Shown: positions 35,988 to 46,511, counted from the first letter of the stretch. The stretch: 64,000 nucleotides of DNA from Leifsonia psychrotolerans (GCF_013410665.1 NZ_JACCFM010000001.1:1984001-2048000); one strand, 5' to 3'. The notes: generated by a model not told the origin, from the letters alone. Made by a program: numbers and translations.

Positions 35988-37007
35988 ATGGCGGGGCAGA
36001 TGGACGATCTCATGCGCACGGTGCTTCTGCGGCTGCCCTTCGCCACCTCGGTGATTGTGCCGCTCGGATTCCTCTGGCACTACTGGCGCCGCGCCAACGC
36101 TTTCGTTCCCCGAGCCGCGTCGTCGCCGTGGGCCCGCATCGTGCGGCGTCATGTCTGGTTCACACGCACGGCGAGCGCCGTCGCATTCGGAGCCGTCGCC
36201 GCGATGCTTCTCGATCTCGGCGCCTTCGGCCGAGACTACGACGGCTGGAGCTCGTTTCTCATTCCTCTCACGCTGGCTATCGTCTGCATTGGCGCCCTCG
36301 CCTGCCTGTCTGCCGCAGAACCTCGCGGCCTGGCTGGTGCAGCAGGTCACCTCGACCTGACCACGCGTTCTCTCTGGTCATTCGGTCGCCGCTTCGCGTT
36401 CGCCAGCTGGATCCTGGTGGCCGTCCTGCTCTTAGTTACCCTCCTGCTCGCTGGGCTGGCCTCCAGCACCGACGATGACGGACGCTACTCACGTCTGACA
36501 ATCACGCTAGGAACAATGGCCGCAGCGAGCACCACCTTTCCCGGCTGGTATTTCGGCGTGCCGGTCTTTATCGGTGTCGCGCTGCTGACCGCTGTCACCG
36601 GTCTCGCGCTCTGGGCCGGCGCACGGCCGTCCCTCGCCGTCGACCCGGCGGAGCGCACCCTCGACGTCTGGCTCCGCCGCTTGCACACGCGCACCGTGCT
36701 GACACTCGGCGGCGGTGCACTTACCCTCACTCTCGCCTGGATGCTGATCTCAATCGGCGGGGCGGGCACCATGGCCTACAGTGCACCCGCCGGAAACCTC
36801 GGCACCATCACGGTCGGCTCGCCACTCGCCGCAGTGGCGGTACCACTCACGGTGCTCGGCTTGATTCTGCAGGGCATCGGAGTCGCACTCCTCCTGCTCC
36901 CTCTTCTGACCAAACAACCACAACTCCTCCTCCGCGACGAGGCAACATCGCCACCGGAGCCCCCTGATGCGACTGACGGAGTCCGCGCCACAGCGCTGCG
37001 GAGCTGA
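35988..37007 (+). CDS. Multi-pass membrane protein
   Basis: A 339-residue protein with about eight transmembrane segments, among them FATSVIVPLGFLWHYW, VAFGAVAAMLLDLGAFG, IPLTLAIVCIGALACL, ASWILVAVLLLVTLLLAGLA, VFIGVALLTAVTGLALWAGA, LGGGALTLTLAWMLISIGGA and AAVAVPLTVLGLILQGIGVA. A 2-nt gap separates it from a GntR-family regulator, so they are one operon. ATG 35988 or ATG 36000 is the start. YtrA-type regulators usually go with membrane transport or integral membrane genes of cell-envelope stress; this protein is not of a recognised family. Confidence 0.8.
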   Translation: MAGQMDDLMRTVLLRLPFATSVIVPLGFLWHYWRRANAFVPRAASSPWARIVRRHVWFTRTASAVAFGAVAAMLLDLGAFGRDYDGWSSFLIPLTLAIVCIGALACLSAAEPRGLAGAAGHLDLTTRSLWSFGRRFAFASWILVAVLLLVTLLLAGLASSTDDDGRYSRLTITLGTMAAASTTFPGWYFGVPVFIGVALLTAVTGLALWAGARPSLAVDPAERTLDVWLRRLHTRTVLTLGGGALTLTLAWMLISIGGAGTMAYSAPAGNLGTITVGSPLAAVAVPLTVLGLILQGIGVALLLLPLLTKQPQLLLRDEATSPPEPPDATDGVRATALRS

Positions 37008-37009
37008 TC

Positions 37010-37423
37010 GTGTCGGGCATCACGCTGGGTAGCCTCGGACTGCCCTCCGAGCAGATCTACCACCAGGTGCGCGCCATCATCATTTCCGGCAGCCTCGGCA
37101 CCGGGGAAAAGCTTCCTTCCGTGCGGCAGCTGGCCCGCGACCTCCACGTCGCCGCGGGCACCGTCGCGAAGGCCTACAAACTCCTCGAACAGGAAGGCCT
37201 TGTCATCACTCGCGCTGGGGGCGGAACCCGGGTCAGCAGTGCCGTCTCTGCGCCACCGACGGTAGTGGTGCAGGCTGCGCGCGCACTCGCCGCGTTAGCC
37301 TCCGCTCACGGCGTCAGTCTCGACGAGACACTAAGCGCGCTGCAGGCGTCCTGGATCGACGGCGGCGCGAACGGTTCGCCGCGCGCGGCACCACCCGAAG
37401 CGGACGGCGTCAGCGCAGAGTGA
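37010..37423 (+). CDS. GntR-family regulator, YtrA subfamily
   Basis: A 137-residue regulator. The winged helix is full: QIYHQVRAIIISGSLGTGEK, LPSVRQLARDLHVAAGTVAK and AYKLLEQEGLVITRAGGGTR. Instead of a long ligand domain it has only a short C-terminal helix pair (AARALAALASAHGVSLDETL), as in the YtrA subfamily. GTG 37010 follows the membrane-protein stop by 2 nt. It probably represses its own operon. It overlaps the convergent cap-domain gene by 14 bp. Confidence 0.92.
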   Translation: MSGITLGSLGLPSEQIYHQVRAIIISGSLGTGEKLPSVRQLARDLHVAAGTVAKAYKLLEQEGLVITRAGGGTRVSSAVSAPPTVVVQAARALAALASAHGVSLDETLSALQASWIDGGANGSPRAAPPEADGVSAE

Positions 37424-38060
37424 CCGAGACCAGAAGGTGCGGCTCCTGCTGGCCCGCCCAGGTGCCGGTCAGCACCGCCGTCGCCTCGGGTGCAGCGCCA
37501 CCCTCCGCACCCGGCAGCCGCATCACGACGAGACGCAGCGCATCCGTTTCGACCACCGTCGACTCCGTCGCCTGCTCGGTCGACACCGCCTCGATGTGCG
37601 GCATCGTCACAACGGATGCGCCGGGCTCGCCGCTCCCGCTGACCGTCGCGGTGGAGGGACGCAGCACCTTCACCCCGTCAACATCGTGGAATTGCTCGGC
37701 TTCGTGCCCGCCGGTGAGGGCAGCACGTGCAACCGCCGCCAGGTAGACGGGATCCCCCGTCGCGTCGTACACCCACCGTTCGCCGAGCACCGAATGCGTC
37801 ATGGTGGTAATGAGCCAGGCTTCCGCACCAGCAAGCGGGGCCCCGCGGTAGGTGAGCGGAATCTGCAGCACCGGTCCGTCGCCGGCCCGCACCAACAGCG
37901 TTTCGATGCCCACCTCACCCGCGGGATCATCGAAGCGGTACGACGCCACCAGCGAGAATTCTGCGCCACTGTCACCGGGGAACCACAGCTGCGTGGGCGC
38001 CCACGTCGTCACCAGTTGCAGCTTGGTGGGCGAAATCTCTGCGTGATAGATGAATGCCAT
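37410..38060 (-). CDS. Maltokinase N-terminal cap-like domain protein
   Basis: A 216-residue protein: MAFIYHAEISPTKLQLVTTW, APTQLWFPGDSG, YRFDDPAGEVGIETLLV, IPLTYRGAPLAGAEAWLITT and MTHSVLGERWVYDATGDPVY. This is the pattern of the cap-like domain found in front of actinobacterial maltokinases (and Cg0192-like proteins), here without a kinase domain. Start ATG 38060; the frame upstream is a shadow of the ABC-F gene. It is divergent from the ABC-F gene, with about 120 bp between them. Such stand-alone proteins are widespread in actinobacteria, role unknown. Confidence 0.85.
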   Translation of the reverse strand: MAFIYHAEISPTKLQLVTTWAPTQLWFPGDSGAEFSLVASYRFDDPAGEVGIETLLVRAGDGPVLQIPLTYRGAPLAGAEAWLITTMTHSVLGERWVYDATGDPVYLAAVARAALTGGHEAEQFHDVDGVKVLRPSTATVSGSGEPGASVVTMPHIEAVSTEQATESTVVETDALRLVVMRLPGAEGGAAPEATAVLTGTWAGQQEPHLLVSVTLR

Positions 38061-38181
38061 GCCCTTGATCGTAGACGGGCGCCATCCGCTCGGAACTGAC
38101 GCACGCACGATGCACCCAGTGAAGCTTTGTAGACTCGTCACGGCCCACAGGCCGAGCCGCCCCCTTGAGAGGACAGCAGTA

Positions 38182-39782
<1,601 letters not shown>

Positions 39783-39786
<4 letters not shown>

Positions 39787-40298
39787 GCACCGCCCAGCGG
39801 GAGCGTGGCGAGCACGGTCCGGCCAGTCGGGTCGGCGCGGGCGGCCATGTCGACGATCGCAAGCTGCGTCAGCGTGAACTCGTCGCCCGGCTGCGCCCTG
39901 GCCGCACGCTTGTGCGTGATGTGCGGCCGAAACCCTGGTGCGGTGAAGGCCGACTCCTCCGGTAACGATGCCAACGGTTGCACGGCCCGCACGAGCGCGG
40001 TCCGCAGGCCCACCAACTGCTGATTCGGGGCGACGACGGTGACCGGCACGTCGTGACGACGACCGAAAAGTTCCTCCCGAGCGGCAACGATGGTGATCGC
40101 CGGCTGGGTCGCCGCGACGGATGCGAGCGCGCGCTGGATCTCAACGGCCGCGGCATCCGTGCGAAAGGGTGCCAGCACCGTGATGTGTAGCGGCCAGCTG
40201 TGCACCGCGAAGCTGTCGCCCACCTGAAGCGGGGCGAGTGGGAGCACGATGACGAGCCGCGACGGATGCATCGGCTGGAACAGGGGCCGATCGGGCAT
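39783..40298 (-). CDS. 2H phosphoesterase (2'-5' RNA ligase-like)
   Basis: A 171-residue protein with the two HxT/S-type motifs of the 2H superfamily: PLHITVLAPF (about residue 38) and RPHITHKRAA (about residue 123). Members process cyclic phosphates or 2'-5' linkages in RNA. ATG 40298 is chosen because AGAGGA lies 6 nt upstream; the ATG at 40304 would abut that site. It converges on the ABC-F gene with a 2-nt stop overlap and is divergent from the GH114-like gene. Confidence 0.85.
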
Positions 40299-40391
40299 CC
40301 GCATTCCTCTCGCTCGGTGCCGGGTGGTGCAGCCGATTTTATCGGCGTGCTCGCCCTCTCGCGTGCGACCAGGATCCACTAGGCTCCATGG

Positions 40392-41297
40392 GTGAATCAA
40401 CCTGCACTCACCGCTCTCGCCACGCTCGCGGCAGCCGCCGTGCTCTGCGCGCTGGCAGCCTGCAGCTCGAACGGTGCCTCGACAACCGCAGACCACTCAG
40501 CGTCGACGATCGTATTACCGCCGGCCGGTGCCGTGGCGGACTATCAGCTCGGCGGTTCGTACGAGCCCTCACCCGATGTGCGCACCGTCACGCGCGAGAG
40601 CACCGACCAGCCCGTCCCGGACATGTACTCGATTTGCTACGTGAACGGCTTTCAGAGCCAGCCCGGCGAACATTGGCCGCTCAGCCTGCTCCTCACGGAC
40701 TCCGCTGGCGCACCGATGGCCGATCCGGGATGGCCGGACGAATATTTCTTCGATATCTCCACCGCCGACAATCGAACCGATCTCGCGCAGCGGTTGACGA
40801 CGTCAATTGAGCGGTGCGCGAGCTCAGGTTTTCAGGCGGTCGAGTTCGACAACCTCGATTCCTACACCCGCACGGGAGGGGCACTGAGCCGGGCGGATGC
40901 CGTCAACTTCGCCGCGCTCCTGGTCGACGCGGCGCATGACCGCGGTCTGGCGGCCGGACAGAAGAACGCGCCCGATCTCGCGCACCAGGGTGCGACGAGC
41001 ATCGGCTTCGACTTCGTCGTCTCCGAAGAGTGTTTTCGGTACACCGAGTGCGAGAGTTATACCCGTGCCTACGGCGCCAACGTCATCGATATCGAATATG
41101 TCGATGACCTACTCGGCACCATCGCCGATGTCTCTGCCAGCCCCGGTCGGCTCGCCTACGCCGTGCCGTCGGGCGCGAGCTCCGCGGAACCCGTTCGCGA
41201 GTTGCGCTGGCTGAGGGCGAGTAGCGGGAACAGCAGCACCGAGAGCATCCCGGCGCCGACCAATGCTGCGGCGGTACCCGACGACAGCAGCGCGTGA
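40392..41297 (+). CDS. GH114-like (polygalactosaminidase-type) lipoprotein, altered C terminus
   Basis: A 301-residue lipoprotein. The signal has the lipobox LAAC (about residue 24). The TIM-barrel of the GH114/TM1410 group is recognised from YSICYVNGFQSQPGEHW, GFQAVEFDNLDSYTRT, LAAGQKNAPDLAHQG and NVIDIEYVDDLLGTI. These enzymes cut alpha-1,4-galactosaminoglycan chains. From about 41140 the frame no longer follows the family and reads as the antisense of the antiporter gene on the other strand, to a stop at 41297. The last ~25 family residues are therefore missing. Start GTG 40392. Confidence 0.82.
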   Translation: MNQPALTALATLAAAAVLCALAACSSNGASTTADHSASTIVLPPAGAVADYQLGGSYEPSPDVRTVTRESTDQPVPDMYSICYVNGFQSQPGEHWPLSLLLTDSAGAPMADPGWPDEYFFDISTADNRTDLAQRLTTSIERCASSGFQAVEFDNLDSYTRTGGALSRADAVNFAALLVDAAHDRGLAAGQKNAPDLAHQGATSIGFDFVVSEECFRYTECESYTRAYGANVIDIEYVDDLLGTIADVSASPGRLAYAVPSGASSAEPVRELRWLRASSGNSSTESIPAPTNAAAVPDDSSA

Positions 41298-42358
41298 TCG
41301 ACACCAATCTGAGTCACCGCGACGATGATCGGCAGACCCGTGGCGCTGAACAGCACGATCGCACGTCGGTCGGCCCGCGTGGCGCCAATCGGGGCCGCAA
41401 AAAGCCCGGGCAAACCGCGCACGAGCAGCAGCAAAACAAGAAAGATCGGCACGAGCAACAGCACACTCGGCGAGGCGAGCAGAGCCGTGAGGTCGAATGT
41501 GACACCGGTGTTCACAAAAAAGATCGGCACCACAAACCCGAACGCGAGAGCATCGAGCTTCATCTCGACCACATGCCGGTCCTTCGGTGTTGCCCCCGAC
41601 AGCAGCACGCGCCACAGCACGCCGGCCGCAAACGCACCGAGAAGCATGTCCAGGCCCAGAATCATGCTGAGTGCCACGAGCACGGCCAGAATCAGAATCA
41701 CGAACCGAATCGCAAACTGCCCGCTTGAATGCAACGTGGCCGTGACCAGCCGGTGCACCCATCGGTGTTCGCCTCGCGACGCCAGCCAGATTGCAGCCAC
41801 GGCGATCACGGCGAAAACAACCAGCACCAGTGCCGCCGGGCCTGGATTGCGCCCGCTGAGAAACAGTGAGATAGCAAGCAGCGGACCAAACTCGCCAGCC
41901 GCCCCGATCGCGGTGACCGCGACGCCGAACGGAGTCTTCAACTCCCCCTCGTCACGAAGCACGGGCAGGAGCGTTCCGAGCGCAGTGGAACTGAGCGCAA
42001 TTCCGATGAAGACGCCGGCCGTGGGGTTCGGGGCCAGCACAATTCCGAGAATGATGCCGGCCGCCAGTGAGAGAAGCCACCCGAGGCCGGCCCGACGCAG
42101 CGGCCGCCCTGCGACCGCGGCGAAGTTGATCTCGCTTCCGGCCATGAAGAAGAGCATGGCCAGGCCCAGGTCGGCCAGAGTCGAGGTGAAGGCGGTAGGG
42201 GTCACCCAGCCGAGCAGACTGGGGCCAGCCACGATTCCGAGCACAATCTCGAAGACGACAACGGGAATCCTGATCAGACGCCCGACCTGGCTGGCGAGAA
42301 TCGGCGCAAGAAACGCCAGCAGCGGGATCATCACCCACGTCATCGGCAGTTCTGTCAT
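41156..42358 (-). CDS. Cation/proton antiporter (CPA2/Kef type)
   Basis: A 400-residue integral membrane protein with about 12 hydrophobic segments. The Na+/H+ exchanger fold is recognised from IRIPVVVFEIVLGIVAGPSL, LADLGLAMLFFMAGSEINFA, SSTALGTLLPVLRDEGELKT, AIGAAGEFGPLLAISLFL and LDALAFGFVVPIFFVNTGVT. No C-terminal RCK/TrkA domain is present; it ends ALSQRNSRTGSAELAPDGTA. ATG 42358 with GGGGAGG upstream is preferred over the longer frame. Its 3' end overlaps the GH114-like frame by 142 bp. Confidence 0.9.
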   Translation of the reverse strand: MTELPMTWVMIPLLAFLAPILASQVGRLIRIPVVVFEIVLGIVAGPSLLGWVTPTAFTSTLADLGLAMLFFMAGSEINFAAVAGRPLRRAGLGWLLSLAAGIILGIVLAPNPTAGVFIGIALSSTALGTLLPVLRDEGELKTPFGVAVTAIGAAGEFGPLLAISLFLSGRNPGPAALVLVVFAVIAVAAIWLASRGEHRWVHRLVTATLHSSGQFAIRFVILILAVLVALSMILGLDMLLGAFAAGVLWRVLLSGATPKDRHVVEMKLDALAFGFVVPIFFVNTGVTFDLTALLASPSVLLLVPIFLVLLLLVRGLPGLFAAPIGATRADRRAIVLFSATGLPIIVAVTQIGVDHALLSSGTAAALVGAGMLSVLLFPLLALSQRNSRTGSAELAPDGTA

Positions 42359-42458
42359 GGCCCCCTCCCCGACACAGTGTGCCAGAGGTCGCCCGTCACG
42401 TGCATCGCCGACGGATGCCGCATGTGCCAGAGCTGCGCCCGGCGGTACCATTCGAAGC

Positions 42459-43010
42459 GTGAACGACGAGCACCCCGACGCGCGCGACGAGGAACAGACT
42501 GTCGCGTCAGTGCGCCGTATTCTGACGATTACCGCCGAGCGACTCCGGTCGACCGACGCACACGACGAGGCGCTCGCCCAATTCGTTGCGCCCCGGCGTG
42601 TGCTGCTTGTCTTCACGAAGGATGCCGTGCTCCTCCCGGTCGGTCGCGTATGGCGGCTCGGCGTATTTCTGCTCGCTCCGAACGGCACCCTCTACGCAAC
42701 CGGGTCAACAACGCGAGCTGTCGCGCCCGGTTATCCGGGCTTCCAATCGGTGTCGAGCGAGAACCGCCGTGACTACCGGGCCGCAGCATTCCGTGGCCCC
42801 TTCGCGCGCGGGGAGACGGTGAATTTCGGTGCGTCCGAGGTCGATCTGGCGCCATCGGCACTGCGCACATCAACCGGGCCGCTCTTTCTGCGCGACGAGC
42901 GTGCTCTCGTACGTTGGACGGTCACGGCCAGCGACGACTCGGCCGTCGACCTCGAGCAGTATCTGTCCGACCGCGTCGGCCTTCTGCTCGAGCGACCAGC
43001 CGAATCCTAA
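42459..43010 (+). CDS. Hypothetical protein (183 aa)
   Basis: A 183-residue soluble protein. Start GTG 42459; the upstream open frame is a shadow of the antiporter. Visible segments: VRRILTITAERLRSTDAHDE, RVLLVFTKDAVLLPVGRVWR, GTLYATGSTTRAVAPGYPGF and DYRAAAFRGPFARGETVNFG. These suggest a beta-rich domain with no membrane segment. Position just before the MshA-like glycosyltransferase (41-nt gap) suggests a common transcript. I do not recognise the family. Confidence 0.7.
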   Translation: MNDEHPDARDEEQTVASVRRILTITAERLRSTDAHDEALAQFVAPRRVLLVFTKDAVLLPVGRVWRLGVFLLAPNGTLYATGSTTRAVAPGYPGFQSVSSENRRDYRAAAFRGPFARGETVNFGASEVDLAPSALRTSTGPLFLRDERALVRWTVTASDDSAVDLEQYLSDRVGLLLERPAES

Positions 43011-43051
43011 ACGCACAGTTGGGCGATAAGCAGAGCGACTACGCTTTTCGC

Positions 43052-44326
43052 GTGCCCCTCTCGCCCGCTTCGCTTCGCATCGCCCTCGTTTCCCTCCATA
43101 CTTCGCCCGGCGCCGAGCCCGGATCCGGTGACGCCGGCGGCATGAACGTCGTCGTGCGGCATCAGGCCGAGGCCCTGGGCGCGCTCGGTCACACCGTCGA
43201 GGTGCTCACCCGGCGCGTCAATCCGGCGGGGCCCGATTCCGAGCCGCTGGCTCCCGGCGTGACGTTACGCTTTCTCACTGCCGGCCCTGCGGCATCCATC
43301 GCCAAAGGCCAACACGAGAACTACATCGAGGAGTTTCGGATGCGGCTGGCTGAGCTGGGCCCCTACGACATCATTCATTCCCACCACTGGTTTTCAGGCA
43401 TGGCGGCGCTGCCGCTCGCCCGTGAGCGCGGCATCCCGCACGTTCAAAGCTTCCACAGCATTGCGGCCGATCCGTCGACGCCGCTGTCGGAGGGCGAGCG
43501 CCCGGAATCTCGGGGGCGTCTGGCCGGCGAGGCCTGGCTGGCCCGGGAATCCGACCGCGTGGTGGCGATCAGCAACGCCGAAGCCGACACGGTTCTGCAC
43601 CGGCTCGGTGGCCGAGCCGACCGCATTTCGGTCGTCTTTCCCGGCGTCGACGGAGTGCTGTTCCACCCGGTCACAGCAGCGCGATCCACAGCCGATTCGC
43701 CTGCAGATTCACCTGCCGATCGACCAGCCGATCCACCTGCCGATTCGACTACTGACCCCGGTTACGCGATCGTCGCGGCCCGTTTACAGCCCTTGAAGGG
43801 ACTCGATTTGGCGATCGAGGCCATCGCCGAGGTCCCCGCCGAGATTCGTCCGCGACTGGTGATCTCGGGCGACGCGTCCGCCGACTTCGCCGGGTACATC
43901 GACGAGTTGCACGCGCTCGCGGCCCGACGCGGCATCGAGGGCGGCATCCGGTTCGTCGGCCCGCAATCGCGCGAGCACCTGGCGACTTTGCTGCGTGAAG
44001 CCCGACTGGTACTGGTGCCATCGCACTCAGAAACGTATGGTCTCGTGGCGTTGGAGGCCGCGGCCAGTGGGGTTCCCGTGATCGCATCGGCCTCCGGCGG
44101 GTTGCGGGAAGCCGTCGTCGATGGAGTCACGGGCCTCGTGCTCGACTCCCGTGACCCCGCAATCTGGGGCTCTGCAATTTCCGAGATCGTGACGGATGCC
44201 GCGCTCGCGCACCGTCTCGGGGGCGCCGCACGTGTGCGAGCCGAGCATCTCGATTGGCCGCTCTCGGCCGCTGCGCTGTTGGCCGTCTACCGCTCGCTGG
44301 TCACGTCGGACGTGGGCAACGCATGA
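43052..44326 (+). CDS. GT4 glycosyltransferase, MshA-like
   Basis: A 424-residue GT-B glycosyltransferase. The start LRIALVSLHTSPGAEPGSGD followed by AGGMNVVVRHQAEALGALGH is close to MshA, which joins GlcNAc to inositol-3-phosphate in mycothiol synthesis. The C-terminal donor site has PSHSETYGLVALEAAASGVP (E-x7-E). Between the two domains lies a 20-residue Pro/Asp/Ala repeat (ADSPADSPADRPADPPAD), unusual in the family. GTG 43052 is the start. The next gene, a PIG-L deacetylase, overlaps by ATGA, matching the MshA-MshB reaction order; the mycothiol link is inference. Confidence 0.87.
   Translation: MPLSPASLRIALVSLHTSPGAEPGSGDAGGMNVVVRHQAEALGALGHTVEVLTRRVNPAGPDSEPLAPGVTLRFLTAGPAASIAKGQHENYIEEFRMRLAELGPYDIIHSHHWFSGMAALPLARERGIPHVQSFHSIAADPSTPLSEGERPESRGRLAGEAWLARESDRVVAISNAEADTVLHRLGGRADRISVVFPGVDGVLFHPVTAARSTADSPADSPADRPADPPADSTTDPGYAIVAARLQPLKGLDLAIEAIAEVPAEIRPRLVISGDASADFAGYIDELHALAARRGIEGGIRFVGPQSREHLATLLREARLVLVPSHSETYGLVALEAAASGVPVIASASGGLREAVVDGVTGLVLDSRDPAIWGSAISEIVTDAALAHRLGGAARVRAEHLDWPLSAAALLAVYRSLVTSDVGNA
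43682..43755 (+). repeat. Short repeats encoding a Pro/Asp/Ala linker
   Basis: Units of the form GATTCRCCTGCC (12 bp) recur several times and encode SPAD repeats between the two GT-B domains of the glycosyltransferase. Confidence 0.7.
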
Positions 44327-45054
44327 ACCTCCGGGCGGGCCTCGATCGGGTGTTGTTCGTGCATGCTCACCCCGATGATGAAACGATTTCGACCGGTGCG
44401 CTGATTGCCGAGCTGGCGGCACGAGGCACGCGAGTGGCGTTGTTGACCGCGACGCGGGGTGAGCGGGGCGAGGTCGTCGCCGGGCCGCTGTCGGCTCTTG
44501 AAGGCACCGACGCGCTCAGCATCCGGCGCGAACTCGAGTTGCGGCAGGCGAGCGAGGCCCTCGGCATCTCCGAGTCCTACTGGTTGGGCGAGCCCCCGGC
44601 TCGTGTCAGTGGATTGCCGCCGCGTCGCTACCAGGATTCGGGCATGACCTGGATTCGCGAGGGCTTGGCCGGACCGGCCGACGACGCCGGGCCGGCAGCG
44701 CTCACGACCGCTCCGCTGGCCGACGTCACCGCGGATGTCGCAGCCCTCATCGACTCGCTCCGCCCGGACCTCGTGATCAGCTACGACGACGGCGGCGGCT
44801 ACGGACACCCTGACCACGTGCGCATGCACGACGCGGCATCGGCGGCGAGCCGAGCGCTGGGCGTCCCCTTCGCCGAGATCGTCGAGCAACGCACACTCGA
44901 CGTGGAGTGGTTCGAACTCGCCCACCGCCGAGCGAGCGTGCTCGCGGCCCTCGGTTGTCATGCGACCCAGCTCACTGTCGACGGCACTGATATCGTGCAC
45001 TCGGGTGGTCAGCGCCAGCCGATCCCTGTGGCGGTGGGTCTGCGCATCCGCTGA
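44323..45054 (+). CDS. PIG-L family deacetylase, MshB-like
   Basis: A 243-residue zinc deacetylase. The motif AHPDDE (about residue 16) supplies the catalytic Asp and metal ligands, and GYGHPDHVRMH (about residue 163) the third ligand. It also shows RGERGEVV and the segment YQDSGM typical of MshB and Mca. It probably deacetylates an N-acetylglucosamine moiety, in keeping with the glycosyltransferase gene it overlaps by ATGA. If so the pair makes GlcN-inositol of mycothiol, but the ligase (mshC) and mshD are not in the window. Confidence 0.87.
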   Translation: MNLRAGLDRVLFVHAHPDDETISTGALIAELAARGTRVALLTATRGERGEVVAGPLSALEGTDALSIRRELELRQASEALGISESYWLGEPPARVSGLPPRRYQDSGMTWIREGLAGPADDAGPAALTTAPLADVTADVAALIDSLRPDLVISYDDGGGYGHPDHVRMHDAASAASRALGVPFAEIVEQRTLDVEWFELAHRRASVLAALGCHATQLTVDGTDIVHSGGQRQPIPVAVGLRIR

Positions 45055-45180
45055 CCCCGCACGGTCGAGTTGCCGCCGATTGGTTGCTTCGAGCTGAGGC
45101 TCGCGAAAACGGTCGTGTCTTCGCCGCCCGTTCGCACCGCCTATGAGAGCCTTGACTCTCGGCCGTTTCTTAGGGGAATC

Positions 45181-46284
45181 ATGGAATTTGCAGAACTGCT
45201 CTCAGCGCTTGCGCTCAAGGTAAGAAATCAGAAGGATGCGATCCAAACTGAGGAAGCCACGAAGAATGCATTCATCATGCCATTCATCTCCACGATCCTT
45301 GGCTACGACGTTTTCAACCCCCTTGAAGTGGTTCCTGAATTCACTGCCGACGTCGGCGTTAAGCGCGGCGAGAAGGTTGACTACGCCATCCTGCGCGACG
45401 GCGAAGTTCAGATTCTGATCGAGTGCAAGAAGTCCACTGAAGCTCTGAAAATTGAACATGCATCTCAGCTGTTCCGTTACTTCGCCGTCACCAACGCCCG
45501 GATTGCCGTCTTGACCAACGGCGAGGTTTACCAGTTCTACACCGATCTTGATGCGCCGAACCGCATGGACGAGAAGCCATTCCTCGTGCTTGACCTCATG
45601 GACATCGACGAGAGCCTCATCCCCGAACTTCGGAAGCTCACCAAAGACGTCTTTGACCTCGACTCGATCATCAGCGCGGCCGAGGAACTCAAGTACATCG
45701 GCCAGATCAAGCGCACGATCGCTGCTCAGTTTCGGGCTCCTGAAGACGACTGGGTTCGTTTCTTCACGACACGGGCGTATGACGGCGCCTTTACACAGAA
45801 GATACGAGAGCAGTTCACTTCGTTGGTTTCGAAAGCTTCGAAGCAGTTCTTGAACGACCAAGTCAACGACAGGCTCAAGACTGCATTGGGCAGCTCCAAC
45901 TTCGCTCCCACGGTTTCCGAGTCCGAGCAGGAGACGACTGTTATTAACAGTCGTGAGATCGCAGCAGCTGATCTGGATCGCGACACTGAAATCGAGACGA
46001 CGCTTGAGGAGCTTGAGGGGTACCAGATCGTCAAAGCAATCGCCTGCAGCGAGGTGAAGCCTCACCGTGTCACCCATCGTGATGCAAAGTCATATTTCGC
46101 GGTGCTTCTTGATGACAACAATCGCAAGCCGATTGCACGACTTCACTTCAATGGGAAGAAGCAGAAGTACGTCGGGATCTTTGATAGCGCCAAGAATGAG
46201 ACCCGGCATCCGATCGACTCGCTTGACGAGATCTATGCTCATGCTGCTGCCATTCGCGCGAGCATTCAAGGCCACGCCGAGTAG
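45181..46284 (+). CDS. Orphan type I restriction-enzyme-like endonuclease (HsdR N-terminal type)
   Basis: A 367-residue protein. Its N-terminal part has a PD-(D/E)xK nuclease core: VDYAILRDGEVQILIECKKS (about 64-83) with the Asp and the ExK, preceded by ATKNAFIMPFISTILGYDVF and followed by HASQLFRYFAVTNARIAVLT. This is the N-terminal domain of type I restriction R subunits, but no helicase domain follows. The rest is a charged region and a C-terminal module FAVLLDDNNRKPIARLHFNG. ATG 45181 with AGGGGA is the start. Its base composition is less GC-rich than its neighbours and it stands alone, both signs of transfer. It might act as a stand-alone restriction or defence protein. Confidence 0.8.
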   Translation: MEFAELLSALALKVRNQKDAIQTEEATKNAFIMPFISTILGYDVFNPLEVVPEFTADVGVKRGEKVDYAILRDGEVQILIECKKSTEALKIEHASQLFRYFAVTNARIAVLTNGEVYQFYTDLDAPNRMDEKPFLVLDLMDIDESLIPELRKLTKDVFDLDSIISAAEELKYIGQIKRTIAAQFRAPEDDWVRFFTTRAYDGAFTQKIREQFTSLVSKASKQFLNDQVNDRLKTALGSSNFAPTVSESEQETTVINSREIAAADLDRDTEIETTLEELEGYQIVKAIACSEVKPHRVTHRDAKSYFAVLLDDNNRKPIARLHFNGKKQKYVGIFDSAKNETRHPIDSLDEIYAHAAAIRASIQGHAE

Positions 46285-46511
46285 TCGCTTAGCCCGGGCG
46301 GAACGCACACGCTGGAGACCGTGAGGCACGTAGAAACAAACCTTTCTGGGAACAAATAGAGGTCGTTTTTGCGTACTCCAGTCCACTCAGACACTCTCAC
46401 GTGAACTTTACGGGGCTGGATTCGTGAGGTCGGCTCGCACGCCGTCTAACCCGGAATCCCCCGCTCTTCAGCTAGATTGATCCCAGAAGAGCAATGAGTA
46501 GAAGAGGGCCC
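46285..46511. other. Intergenic region, comparatively AT-rich
   Basis: About 225 bp between the orphan nuclease gene and the ROK gene. No gene, hairpin or clear promoter was picked out. AAACAAACC and GAACAAATAG stretches mark the border with the AT-richer nuclease gene. Confidence 0.4.

Noticed and set aside
41325..42458. N-terminal extension of the 42459 gene over the antiporter
   Set aside because: It is antisense to conserved antiporter codons; the GTG at 42459 is the first sensible start.
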